Shown: positions 1-10,066 of the stretch, one piece after another
Numbering within the stretch: the stretch's first letter is position 1
Layout: each line of letters begins with the position of its first letter
Origin: Thoreauomyces humboldtii
Lineage: Eukaryota > Chytridiomycota > Chytridiomycetes > Spizellomycetales > Powellomycetaceae
Direction: 5' to 3'
NCBI GenBank assembly: GCA_027596035.1
Contig: JADGJA010000255.1
Location: forward strand, 1 to 27,440
DNA: 27,440 nucleotides
The notes under the pieces: generated by a model
Told to the model about the DNA's origin: nothing
Seen by the model: the letters and a program-made list of their open reading frames with translations, nothing else
Database searches by the model: none
Translations under genes and position numbers: made by a program

Positions 1-523
1 CGGGCGGTCGGAGGAAGGAATCGGACAGTGACACGGACACTTGGAGATCTCGGACAGGAGGAATCTTGGAGATCCCTCTCGACATTCCACACTTTCGGGG
101 GGTGTTTGGGCAAAGACCATGGCGTCTTCACACCTGGCGGCCCAGCCATGCTCACAGCTGGGAAGCCTCACATACTGCTGGGGCCACGCCTTGACGGTGA
201 CGGCGACTTGACGGATTCCGGGAGGAAGAGTGGACGTCCTTGGTTGGCAGGTGTTGGCTGCCAGATTGGTGCCTCGGAAGGATGGCGAGGCTGGAAGATG
301 ATAACCTTACGATGTAGCAAGAGTACAGTGTAAGCTCTGCCGTGTTATTGTGAAAGTCCTTAAAGAAAAGAGGGAGGGAGGATGGCAACCGGGGTGCTTT
401 ATATCCTGGAAGTGGTCCCTCCCAAGAGGTCTCAGTTCGGCCGCTGGCGGATCCCTGGCTTGGCTGGTACTGGCTGCGTATGGCGCAGCCATCCATATGC
501 CATACCAGAAACAATCGGAGCTT

Positions 524-555
524 GTCTGAGTAGAAACAGGTCTGAGTAGAAACAG
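524..555. repeat. 16-base perfect tandem duplication
   Basis: The unit GTCTGAGTAGAAACAG occurs twice head to tail, at 524-539 and 540-555, and is followed by an A/G-rich run. It looks like a simple local duplication. No function can be assigned. Confidence 0.9.
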
Positions 556-901
556 AAAGAAGAGAAAAAGAAGAAAGAGTGTTAAAGGGTGGGAGCTATC
601 TAAACTAGGTCTAGTGGAGAACTGCGCCTCCTGCAGTGAGGCCTTGTACGTTCTCGCCTGTTTCACTCAACAACCCAAGGCCCGGGGATTCCATGACCCG
701 GCAGGTTGGAGCTGAACAAAGCTCCCAAAAAGTGACCAATCAGAGGTCTGCATACAAAGATCCTATCAAGCGATCTTTTGAGTGAACGACACTCTTTTGT
801 TTGGACAAAAGCTCAAACAAAGCCTGCTGTCCAAAAAAGCGAAGATTTGAGAGTTTCTTGTGCACACATGGGCAGACATTTCAGTTGTTGGCAAACAAGA
901 A

Positions 902-1098
902 CTGTCTCGGGCAAACAAGAACAAAACCCAACACGCTGGTATGCCCCAGAAGCTTTGTTCACCAAAGAATCGGGCCTTTTCTAAGAAGTGAAAGGTACTA
1001 CTGTCTCAGGCAAACAAGAACAAAACCCAACATGCTGGTACGCCCCAGAATCTTTGTTCACCAAAGAATCGGGACTTTTTAAGAAGTGAAAGGTACTA
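902..1098. repeat. Two tandem copies of a 98-99 base unit
   Basis: Copy one spans 902-1000 and copy two 1001-1098. Both start CTGTCTC(G/A)GGCAAACAAGAAC and end GAAGTGAAAGGTACTA. They differ by a handful of substitutions and one base of length. Immediately upstream (about 889-901) is a partial GGCAAACAAGAACTGTCTC, and the end sequence reappears in diverged form near 1443. This suggests the remains of a longer minisatellite or of a dispersed repeat family. It is not coding in any convincing way. Confidence 0.85.
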
Positions 1099-1589
1099 CT
1101 GCGTCGGAACTTTTGGCAACCTTGCCAGGGCGTACCAGGGCTTTGGACGGGCTTAGAGGTTTAGAAACTGAAACCCCCCTGGGTCTGGCGTCTGAATCCA
1201 CAACTTCTTCCTTCTGTTGTTGTAAACGTCTCCCACGCTGCAAAGGGTGCATTGAATCTGAAAAATTCAGATGTTGTAAACTCAGAATCCAGGATGCTGA
1301 TTGGTCCATTTTTCAGACAGCTCAGAAGTTTCCAACGGCTCCGAGTTCTGGGGTCGGGGACACCCACGGCTTTGAGTGACCCCACAGAACGGTAGCATCT
1401 GAATATTCCCAAGTTCAAACGGCAAATTTGCAAAAAACCCAAGAACTGAAAGGTACTAGTAACTGTCCACCAAGCTGGTAACCCTTGTGTTCGCAGGTTC
1501 TAGCCCGTCTTCACCACCACTGGTGGGCTCAGCGACGGATGTACAAATATGTGATTCAGACTATCTACAGTATGTGTGTATTATGAGGA

Positions 1590-2583
1590 TTATACAGCTC
1601 TTGCAACAACAATGGTCGCAATCAGTATAAAGACCAGGATAGCAATCATGGTCGTACCTAACGTGAGGGCGGCTTAGTAAAGGAATGAAGCACAATCCAA
1701 ATTGGCCTCACCTTTCGCATTCTTGGCTGAGTGAAATAGGACCCGCTCCAAACGACGACCCGCTGCTTCCAGCCGCTGCTGAGTAGAGTCGACATGTTGC
1801 TCTGTCTCCTCTAGGAGATCGACGTGCAACTCGAGCTCATCGTTGATGAGCAAGCCAATTTGCTTCTGTCGTCCAATTGTAGCACTCAGCTCATCTAACT
1901 GCGAATCCTGGTCTGAGGTCCAAACAACGAAACAAGGTTCAGGGCGTGCTTCCGGATAGTTAATGCGGAACCAATGCCCACGATACCATCCATGAGTCGC
2001 CTTTGCAGTAGGAGGGAACTCCCGGCATCCTCCTGATCCGCCTGTTCGTGGACGGGATCGACAAAGCGCACCGCTTTGGGGCCACTCCGGCCTCCCAAAA
2101 GAGCCTGCCGTGCCATGGCAAGGTCGGCGTTCTCGCCGCGCGCCATTAGCTCCAACCGGTCGTACTTTTGACTGAGCTGCAGGAGTGTCTCCTCCCACTT
2201 TCTCAGTTCTGCTATGCTTCTGGAACGTCGAAAAAGATCAGCAATTGCGAGACGTACAAGGAGACTTCCCGACCTCACCTAGCCCCTGAATCCTCGGCTC
2301 GGGAAAGACTTTGCTCCAACCTCCCTATGCCGTCTTTAAACGTGACAAGGACACTTCGTATCCGGGCGTCCGCGTCGGAAACCCCCGCGAATCCCGACCG
2401 CATGGCGTGTTTCTTCTCCAGAATCAAAGTTGATAGATCATCTCCAATTGTATCAAGGGTCAGCCGGTCCCTCTCCCTGACGAATATGAGCTCTTGTGCG
2501 GGGGAGCGTGGTACACATGTCAAAAGCGCGGTACCGTACCATATTTCGGCTGTGGGCAAGAGACCGGCCTCCACGTCGGACAT
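1590..2583 (-). CDS. Qc-SNARE, syntaxin-8/Syn8-like, tail-anchored
   Basis: Four exons: 2583-2279, 2219-1987, 1912-1712, 1657-1590; introns of 59, 74 and 54 bases; about 268 residues. SNAREs of this class sit on endosomal and late-Golgi membranes and supply one helix of the four-helix bundle that drives vesicle fusion. The SNARE motif runs from about residue 180 to 240 and begins DDQDSQLDELSATIGRQ, a typical Qc start. The last exon encodes a hydrophobic tail anchor (TMIAILVFILIATIVV) followed by only a few residues. The N-terminal part (residues 40-150) is helical, like the Syn8/Vam7 group. The ATG at 2583 has a good context (ACCATGT), but the first 35 residues do not resemble known family members, so the start could lie elsewhere. 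Oddity: the residue expected to be the ionic-layer glutamine is His209. Vam7 or a Tlg1-like protein are alternatives; Vam7 is unlikely because no PX domain is seen and a membrane anchor is present. Confidence 0.85.
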
Positions 2584-3143
2584 GGTCAAGGGTTTCTTGT
2601 TCTTCCCGACAAACAGTCGCCGTGAGTTGCCAGTTGCCGGGAGTCCAGGAAAGTATAGGGAGTCGTGTGGAACAGAAGAATGTTTCGGAAGGCAGGCCCA
2701 GTTTTGGTTGGAAGACCTATGCGCCACCGTATTCAGGACGCTGTTTTGCCAAAGGATAGCACTAGGTTTCGGACGGCACGAGGTTCAGGCCGGCACTAGG
2801 TTCAAGAGAGTACAGTATGATACAGAAATCGTGTTCAGCTCCGGGAGTAGTAAGCTTTGGCGGAAGGGTGTCGTCGATCTGACAGATGTGAAAACGCAGG
2901 GAGCACACAGGGAGCGGCGTGTCCGACACCGTGCCCTACTGCTACCCGTACCGGGTACTGCCGCCCCATACCGCATTCTCCCCGTCGACCCAAGAAAAGT
3001 TGGAGAGTCCCTAGCAATAGGACCGGTGTACAGGGGAGTCATGCTGCCGACCGTATCTAGCGGTTGAAATGTACATCCTTATGTTGTTTGTGCGAAAATT
3101 CCTGAGAATCAGATGAAAAGCGTATGCACCCCCCACCTCCCTG
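2584..3143. other. Intergenic region between SNARE and kinase-RhoGEF genes
   Basis: This should hold the promoter of the SNARE gene and the 3' end of the kinase-RhoGEF gene, both on the minus strand. Open frames cross it on both strands, but none shows recognisable motifs. Three imperfect copies of GCACTAGGTTC lie at 2759-2770, 2776-2786 and 2793-2803, spaced about 17 bases apart. They might be binding sites or chance. Confidence 0.45.
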
Positions 3144-6100
3144 CTACCGCTCGCTCCCTTCCGTTGTCGGATTCAACGACGATATCCATCGATCCCGTGC
3201 GTCGACGGAGTCCGCTGAAAACACGTAGAGCTTTCCCTTCTTCAGCGTCACCTCCACGCTGAACATACTGGTTCCTCGCTCGCCTGTTGAAAATTAGGGC
3301 CCTTTGAGTCCCGAAAAGTACTGGAGCGGTCGTGTGCCGCACTCTTACCGTCTCTTCCTCCGCACGGTTCGGCTTTGACGAATTCTCTCAGTTGCAGATC
3401 CCTGTACTGAAGGTTCTGCTTTGGTGGCTTGGCCTTGTTGCTGGGGTTCAGCAGTTCCCGCACGTCCACCTCTTCGTGTGGTTCCTTGAGAACCTTCGTG
3501 ATGACCCAAGCGTCCTTGAGGACGTACAGCCGAATCGGAGATCGGGTCGCAACGCCCCCTTGCGAGTTGAGCTTGACTTTGTCGACTCCTTCGTCCATTA
3601 TAAGCTGCTGTCCACGCTTTGTTATCATCTGATGCCAGCCGTGTCAGAGTTGCAGCGTGACATCGATACGGACGGCATATCCAAGAAAGAGCTTACCGCG
3701 GGTGGTATCCCTGTGATTTGAACCAGCATTCCAAGGAGACGTTGTGCATTGTAGACTGTGTTGTTCATCTGACTCGACAGGTCCACGATGCGGCGAGCGG
3801 CGTTCGCGAATCCGAGGTCGTTGCCAGATTCCGCCAGTGCTGGAAAGACAGGAAAACTTTGAGTGACAAGATCGGAGAGAAAGACGGAGGGCAATGGCCT
3901 GCTGTTTGGTCCTCCTACCTTCGAAAGCATTGGCGTACTGGATGACCCTGGAGAACGGCGCTCGTAACAAGTCGAACAAGCTACGGAACCCGCATTGCTT
4001 GCTTTGTTCGGCAGCCACTGCGAACTCCCGGAATTTTGAGCTTTCACGGAACCCGTGATACATCTCGCATATCGCTGCGCAGAACTGCTCGGCGTACATG
4101 GTGTACAGCTGCTCCATTGGGACCACCTATACGAGCAACGCGTGCTGTAAGTTATTCCCTAATTTGTGCCGCTGTTGATTCCGTGATTCGTCCGCTGCTT
4201 ACTAGCTCCTCGAGTGTCCCTGTAATGTTCTCCACCAGCTTCCCGTTTCCGTCAGGTGATGTAGCCTCGAGAGCGCTTATAATCGCTGCCTGAAGCTGCA
4301 TACTGAATGCATGTAACGGGCTCAGCGCCGCAAAAATGGTCTTGACGCTTTCCTCTTTCAGCACCGCGCTCCTTCCCTGCAGGGAGCCCATCAATGGCCG
4401 CACGTACACCTCCATCAAGCTGACCAATATTTCCATGTACTGCAATTCTGAGAGATAGAGTTCGTCAAGAGACTTCAAGAACTCCCCGGGAAGGATAACG
4501 TCGATGAAAAGCGGGTCTGAGAGGAGCTTCTGGAATGTGTCTGACAGATCTAGAATCACGTTCTGAGCCTGGGTCCGCGTCGCTTTGGTATATTTTGGTG
4601 GAGCCAAGGCAGAGAGTGGTGGGCGGAAGCGAGTGCTATCGTCAATGGATCCATCGCGCGAGTGGCGGTTCTCGGCAACCGTTCCTCCGGCTGAACTTGC
4701 CATGGACGTTCGTTTAGAAGGGGAAGTCTCTGCCGGCGACAGCAGTGTCGGCGTGGAAGGTCTTGAGGCAGTCGAGACGATGAAAGGGGCGGTTAAAGAA
4801 GGTGCCGGCACTGATATGGACGATGCTTGTCTAGGCGAGTCGCTGTCGGAGGCTCCTCCCCTAGATGGTGCTCTTTGGAGTTTCGGTGCAGAAGTTGTTG
4901 ATGGACTCGGCTCAGGAACCTTCCCGGACGCAGTTGAAGAAGAATCGACACCCGCCGAAGTTGACCTTAGCCTTGACAGTCCGTCGGCAAGAACCGATTT
5001 CTCGATGGCCATGCCAGGTTGAGGTCCCGTCGGTGATTTTCGTTCCGCTTCAGCGCGCTCCACGCTGCTGAGTCTCCCACGCTGAGAAGAATCGGCGAGG
5101 GGAAGCACCGGTACGCCTGTCGGGCGCGTGGCGCTGCGAGGTCTCACCAACGCTGCTTCAATCGCAAGAGCAGCTTCCTTGTTTACACCGGCAGCTGCGC
5201 TCCTCCCTCCTTCAGTCGCTGCTCGTTTTAATTCTCCTTCAGGCGCGGGTTTGCCTCCTGAAGCCGTGGTTTCGCCTGTCGTCCGCAGCCGTGGCAGCCC
5301 ACCCATCAACGCAGCAGGCTGTATCATCATACCCCTCGCAAGAATGTTCCGCGATGCAGCGGCTCCCGTAGCGTTGGCGACGGGGCTCACAGTGGGTCCA
5401 CTCCCGGCATTTCGTATTACTCCAGGTCTCGTCGACTCCCCAGCCGCTGCCCCCGATGCCGGCCGTAAAGCATGTCCTGCCGACGTGACATCGTTATGCG
5501 CAGGCTTCAGTCTCGCGGCAGCTTCCGGCAACGTTGGCTTTGGCCCCTCGTTCCCTCCCCGAATGTTTACGACACCCGCAGCCCGTGAGGGTGGTCGCAT
5601 GGCCCCCTCCAGTACCAGCTGGTGTCGCGTACCCTTGCCGTAGGTTGCGAGCGGATTAATGCTGGCGAGGTCAGCGCGAATGGAGGCCTTCGCCTCGGCG
5701 GAGGCTATGGGACCCGACGGTGCAGCCCCTGGAGCGCCTTTGACCGTGCTTTGCTGAGTGTACTGCTGCCACCAGCTGTCGTCCTGTCTGCAATAGAGAT
5801 GCACAATAAGAAAGGGACTTCGTAGAGCAGGATGCATCTCAGCAGCCACGTACTGAACCGTTCGGGCGGCTGCCCCAGCCATCTCCTTCCGCTTCACCCA
5901 GTACTTGTCCAGCCGTTCCTTCAGGACAGCAGGACCGCGATCGGTCTGCGTAAACGGGTGGTCCAGGAGAACCTTTGCGGTGGCACGCTGCATGCAAAAT
6001 ACATCAGATACCAAATGTTTGAGGTGGTCCCGTCGCACCATTACCTGTTCCGGGTCTTTGGTCAAGCAACGTTTCACGAAATCCTGGAATTGTGCAGAGC

Positions 6101-7746
6101 CTTTGGAACCTTTCAAAAGTGGTGCGTCTTCCTTGACTGTTGCATAGAGAATCTTGTTTTCGTGACAGAAGGACGTCAGCAAGGGATAGCACCTGTGCCT
6201 TTACGTTCTGCAGGAGGCTACTTACGTCCATTGGGTGTAGGTTTGACCTAGGTGGTTGTCCCGTGGCGAGCTCGATCGCCAGAATTCCCACACTCCAGAT
6301 GTCAACGGTGCATCCATAGGCATCCCCTTTGATGATCTCGGGTGCCATGTATAGCGGTGTCCCAACGAAGGTGGTCCGGGACGATGCAGGCGCCTTGATC
6401 TGAGCCGCGACGCCAAAGTCTGCTAATTTGAGGGCCCCCCAATTATCGAAGAGAATGTTCTCGGCTGCTCACGGCAATTGAGGCCATATGTGAGCTGGTG
6501 GGCGACAAAAGGCACGTAAAGGGGAAGAGTCACACCTTTGATGTCGCGATGGATACGATTCTCGCCGTGCATGTAATCTAGTCCTTTCAAGATTTCTCGC
6601 AAGATATAAGCGCACTGCTCTTCAGAAAGCTTTGAGTGCTGGATCTGAAAATCACGCAGTTTCATAGTCAGCGTTTCCGAAAAAAACTACGATCCAGAGA
6701 TCACAATACCAGTTCGCACGCGGTTCCACCACCAAGGTATTCCTGGAGCCGAAGGAGCCGTCCGTTAGCTTCCGGAACCTGACCCTCGATTGACAACTAT
6801 CTCACCATCGCGATGTAGAGCTTGTTCTGCCACAGCCAAGATCCGTAGTAGCGAGCCAGATGCGGTGAGAAGCACTTTGCTTGAAAATCCACTTCGTATC
6901 TGAAGCGGTGGATGTCAGTCCATCGTTCTCGCTAAGGAAATAGCTTCCTAGCAGCTTACAGCAGCTCGTCCAGATCATCCTGCGTCTTTTCCAAATCGAT
7001 GATCTTTAACGCCACGATTTTCAGCGCGTCCGTTTTCAAGACCCTGATATGCATCCGGTCAGGATCTCTGAACAGAAACATCCTACAGAAGCAGCAAATT
7101 TCCACCTACGACTTAAATATCTCCCCATAGCTTCCTTCCCCGACTTTCTCCACGAGCGTGTATAGTAACAGCGGATCTGACAGGTCGGGCTTTACCACGA
7201 CGGGATATCGACGGTTCCGGACGGTCAACCTGACGGTGCTGAGGTCATCGTCGCTTTTCTAACGTTAATTGCCTGAATCGTTAGCGACACGAGGGTGTAT
7301 ACAGTCGCAATTCGAATTCGAATGCCCCGATAATTACCGGTTTCCCGAAGTAAAAGTCTGCCTCTGCCAGCAAGTTGATGCCCCTGAATAGCCGGGTGGA
7401 TTTCTTTTCAGCGTTCCATCTCCCGGCTGTGCTTTGGACAAACGTCCCGTTTTCGTGTCTCACTTCTCAAACATGGCGACAGTGATCTTGCCGCTCTTGC
7501 TGGTGTCCAAATAATTGAAGGAGGCTCGGGTCCGAGATTCGCCGATGTCGCCTCGACCCATTGACCCGAGAAAGTCGCGAAAGTCCGTCTCGGTCCAGAA
7601 TCCATCCTTGTCGCGGTCATACTGGGCGAAAACCTTCCGGGTCTTTTCCGACACACTCTTGAAAGGGGAAGTAGCATTAACAGCATTCAGTGAGGGATGG
7701 CGCGAGTGTAGGGGATCCAGAGGTCTTCGAGGCGTCACTCTACCAT
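3144..7746 (-). CDS. EF-hand / STE20-type kinase / DH-PH RhoGEF fusion protein
   Basis: Predicted exons: 7746-7744 (ATG only), 7657-7464, 7383-7338, 7258-7110, 7067-6960, 6899-6806, 6742-6710, 6644-6536, 6464-6226, 6152-6045, 5987-5854, 5787-4203, 4126-3919, 3839-3697, 3628-3349, 3283-3144; 1190 residues. Residues 15-26 form an EF-hand loop (DRDKDGFWTETD); a weaker second loop starts at 52. The kinase domain (about 112-390) has all catalytic elements: GEGSYG (121-126), Lys152 in VALK, HRD (241-243), DFG (261-263), GTPLYMAPE and DIWSVGILAIE. Its start (DPLLLYTLVEKVGEGSYG) resembles MST/GCK kinases. Residues 406-839 are Ser/Ala/Pro-rich linker. A Dbl-homology domain follows (about 840-1050), then a PH domain (about 1052-1190) ending in VDARDRWISSL. 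The single 1585-base exon carries both the linker and the DH start, and the exon before it carries the end of the kinase, so kinase and RhoGEF belong to one gene. The EF-hand join rests on two inferred introns and is less certain. Family knowledge suggests it phosphorylates proteins and activates a Rho/Rac/Cdc42 GTPase. Confidence 0.82.
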
Positions 7747-8638
7747 GTCCCTAATAGAATGAGGCTCCAAGTTCGATTTCCACACTTGCTGACAGTTGTT
7801 CAAGGAAGGAAGGCAGGCGAAAGCGCCAGGGAGGTGTAGAAGCGAAGCGACACCGTACTATAGACGATACCTTTTCAAGGTGCCGTCGGTACCTTTTCGT
7901 GGAGCTGCCGAAGGGCCATTCTCGGCGCAGAGGGGCCCGCTTACCCAAGCGTGGCTGACCTCGGACCGAAGGAATGGGATCTCTGAAAAAGCTTAAACAT
8001 TTCCGTTCACGACAAGTCACAGAACAAATCGGAAAAGCTTCCGCTCCACCCTTCCCGGCCCGTCCCTCTGAGCAAGCTTCCTGAAGCCATCGAATTGCGG
8101 GATCTGCAACTCAGCGTGGGAAAGTTAACATTGCAGCGCTGGTGGCGCACCGTCCGCTGATGTTCACCTGATCAAGATGAAGAAGCGAAACCCTCTCATG
8201 GGAAGATAATACCAGGGAAGCAAGTATAATGTGGATTCGTGGTTGGAGAAGATATGCTGCGTGCTCCAGTGCATGCTTGAGCCTTGCGGCAGTCTTTTCG
8301 GCAGCCCCGACGCTCGCACTAGGAACTTCTGAACTCAGTCTCAGCATTCTGGATAACGCTTCACGACTCATTCGGCGCTGAACGACGGCATGGCCAAGAT
8401 ATGGCGAGAAGGGTCTATTTGGTTCTAGGAGCGTTCAAGCATCTCCATGGGGCAGCTGAGTATCCTCGATGACGGGTTAGCATCGCTCGGGAAGAGGTCA
8501 GCGACTGACGCAAAGGCGATGTGAACTTCTGACTAGACTTTTACAAGTGTACATATGAAGAGAGATATTACAAGTGGGAGGAAACTGGAAGGAATATTCC
8601 TCAAAGTGCGCTGAGAATCGATCACTTGATCTTATTCA
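7747..8638. other. Intergenic region with one unexplained open frame
   Basis: This lies upstream of the kinase-RhoGEF gene and downstream of the LEA-like membrane protein gene, both on the minus strand. An 86-codon frame starts with ATG at 8371 and runs to 8111 on the minus strand. It begins MSREALSRMLRLSSEV and has a helical, Ala/Leu/Arg-rich first half, but it matches no family I know and its start context is weak. A possible splice donor (GTATTATC) sits inside it. It may be a small gene, a 5' exon of the kinase gene, or non-coding. I see nothing else. Confidence 0.35.
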
Positions 8639-10066
8639 TCAATTGTCACCAGTGTCGCCAGCATCGCCTGTCGACGTCTCGGTGGGCCCAGCGGCAGCAG
8701 CAGCGGGGGCAGCTACAGCACTGCCGCTGCCGACACCAGAGGGTCTAGCGGCCCCGCTGCTGCCGCCACTAGACACAGCAGCAGCTGTGGCTGTCGCTCC
8801 GGAGGTGGACGCGGCTGTCTTCGACTGAAAGATGTCTGCAAGGGCGGACGCCATGGTGCTCGGACAGGCGAACATGACGTCTTTCACGATCTTCGGCTTG
8901 TATCCCGTCCAGGAGATGATTCGTAGGTCGACCACGGTGGTGACCTTCATTCTGATGCGAGCTCCCGCCGTCGCCGGCTGTACGTTCGGGATGCCGCACG
9001 CAGCTACGAGGACCGCCATGACGGGATCCGTGATAAGGCTGACCACGGACATCGGCGTGTCGAGCGTGTAGTTGATGGAGACGGGAAGACGGATCAGGGT
9101 CGAAGACCTCGGGGCGATGTCGATATCCTCCACCTCAGATGTCGCAGTGAGTGCGTTCGCGATGGTGTCATTGAGAACGTTGCCGTTGACGTCTTTGAGT
9201 TGGCCGCTGACGGTCAGACTGTTGACGCGGTAACCAGCGTGGTTAACGCTGGTGACGGTGCAGTTAACTCCAACTCCGATGGCGAGGTGGAAAGGAGCGG
9301 CGGCTGTGGCCGCGGTGATGGAGCCCGTGTGCGCCAGCCCCGGTACCCAGTACTTGGAGGAGGAACTGGTACGGAAGAGCGCAGCATCGGATGTGGCAGG
9401 GATATATGGGCTGGACACGTCAACGGTGGGAATCTGGGCGAACAAGAAGTAGAAGCCGGTGCCGAACACTGCGATCAGGATGAGGGCAAGGACAATGAAT
9501 CCGAGGAAGCAGACGGGACGGCAGCGCAGCCGGGTGCAGCAGCAGCGACAGGTCCGTTCGCGCTTTCCGTGTGACCCCATCGGCGGTCCAAAGCCATCGT
9601 CATCTCCGTGCTTTTCGTCGACTAGAGGATTGTAGTTGATGGTAGATGGCTTGCTTCCGATGGGACTTCGTTGCCCGGATCTAGGACTCCGTATGGTTTC
9701 CAAGGTGCCAAGAAGGGAGGAGGCGACACCGGCAGCCTTACCACTGGGGTATCCAAAAACGGCGCCGCTGTCGGTGTCTGGGCCTTGGAGAGTGGTAGAG
9801 CTCTCACCGCTGGATGCACCAGGAAACAGGGCATCTCCAGATGCGTAGGAGAGATGCTTGTTCGTGGACTCATCGGCGAGACTCTGTGATGAGAAGTCCT
9901 CATCGTGATGGTGCTGATGGTCTTCAGTGGCGTACGCGCTGGGATCGTTCAAGGGAGGGTCGGAATGGCTTCCAGCGCTGAGACCGCTCGCGGAGTAGGA
10001 GGTAGTGTAGGAAGGGGGAGGCAGGGGCGTGGACGGACCGTTGGTTGAGGAAGGTGTCGCGTACAT
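8639..10066 (-). CDS. Single-pass membrane protein with LEA/NDR1-like region
   Basis: An uninterrupted frame of 475 residues without introns, unlike its neighbours. Residues 1-170 are Ser/Pro/Gly/His-rich and probably cytosolic, with a His/Asp patch (HQHHHDED, 50-57). A basic, cysteine-rich stretch (CRCCC at 173-177, further Cys at 182 and 186) precedes one transmembrane helix at about 186-210. Membrane-proximal cysteines of this kind are often palmitoylated. The part after the helix has sequons at Asn268, Asn299 and Asn332, so it probably faces the lumen or the outside. Its beta-rich pattern, and its position right after a helix, resemble the LEA type 2 (NDR1/HIN1-like) fold found in plant and fungal membrane proteins; this assignment is by pattern only. 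Residues 411-465 are Ala/Ser/Gly-rich. The function is unknown. The ATG at 10066 follows CGCAA, a fair context. Confidence 0.75.
   Translation of the reverse strand: MYATPSSTNGPSTPLPPPSYTTSYSASGLSAGSHSDPPLNDPSAYATEDHQHHHDEDFSSQSLADESTNKHLSYASGDALFPGASSGESSTTLQGPDTDSGAVFGYPSGKAAGVASSLLGTLETIRSPRSGQRSPIGSKPSTINYNPLVDEKHGDDDGFGPPMGSHGKRERTCRCCCTRLRCRPVCFLGFIVLALILIAVFGTGFYFLFAQIPTVDVSSPYIPATSDAALFRTSSSSKYWVPGLAHTGSITAATAAAPFHLAIGVGVNCTVTSVNHAGYRVNSLTVSGQLKDVNGNVLNDTIANALTATSEVEDIDIAPRSSTLIRLPVSINYTLDTPMSVVSLITDPVMAVLVAACGIPNVQPATAGARIRMKVTTVVDLRIISWTGYKPKIVKDVMFACPSTMASALADIFQSKTAASTSGATATAAAVSSGGSSGAARPSGVGSGSAVAAPAAAAAGPTETSTGDAGDTGDN

Larger units (their letters stand above)
1..1589. other. 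Left-end region without a recognised gene
   Basis: No reading frame here carries a motif or exon pattern that I recognise on either strand. The frames present are short and lack the splice-linked continuity seen in the genes to the right. The region contains a 16-base tandem duplication near 524, a 98-99 base tandem duplication near 902, and a diverged echo of the repeat end (GAACTGAAAGGTACTA) near 1443. The stretch nearest 1589 lies just beyond the stop codon of the SNARE gene and should hold its 3' untranslated region. Confidence 0.5.

Noticed and set aside
2168..3067. 299-codon open frame on the plus strand
   Set aside because: It is antisense to the first exons of the SNARE gene, whose splicing and motifs are convincing, and it has no recognisable content of its own.
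5128..5643. 171-codon Ala/Pro-rich frame on the plus strand
   Set aside because: It mirrors the Ser/Ala/Pro-rich linker exon of the kinase-RhoGEF gene and is best explained as its antisense shadow.
7068..7109. A 27-base intron in the kinase gene (GTAGGT to TGTAG)
   Set aside because: Too short to be spliced. The next acceptor (TTCAG) gives a 42-base intron in the same frame and joins FKS to DPDRM without extra residues.
7264..7463. One long intron joining the EF-hand exon to the kinase exon
   Set aside because: Possible in frame through the acceptor GACCTCAG, but at over 200 bases it would be the longest intron of the window. Two introns of about 80 bases with a 46-base exon fit better. Kept as an alternative.
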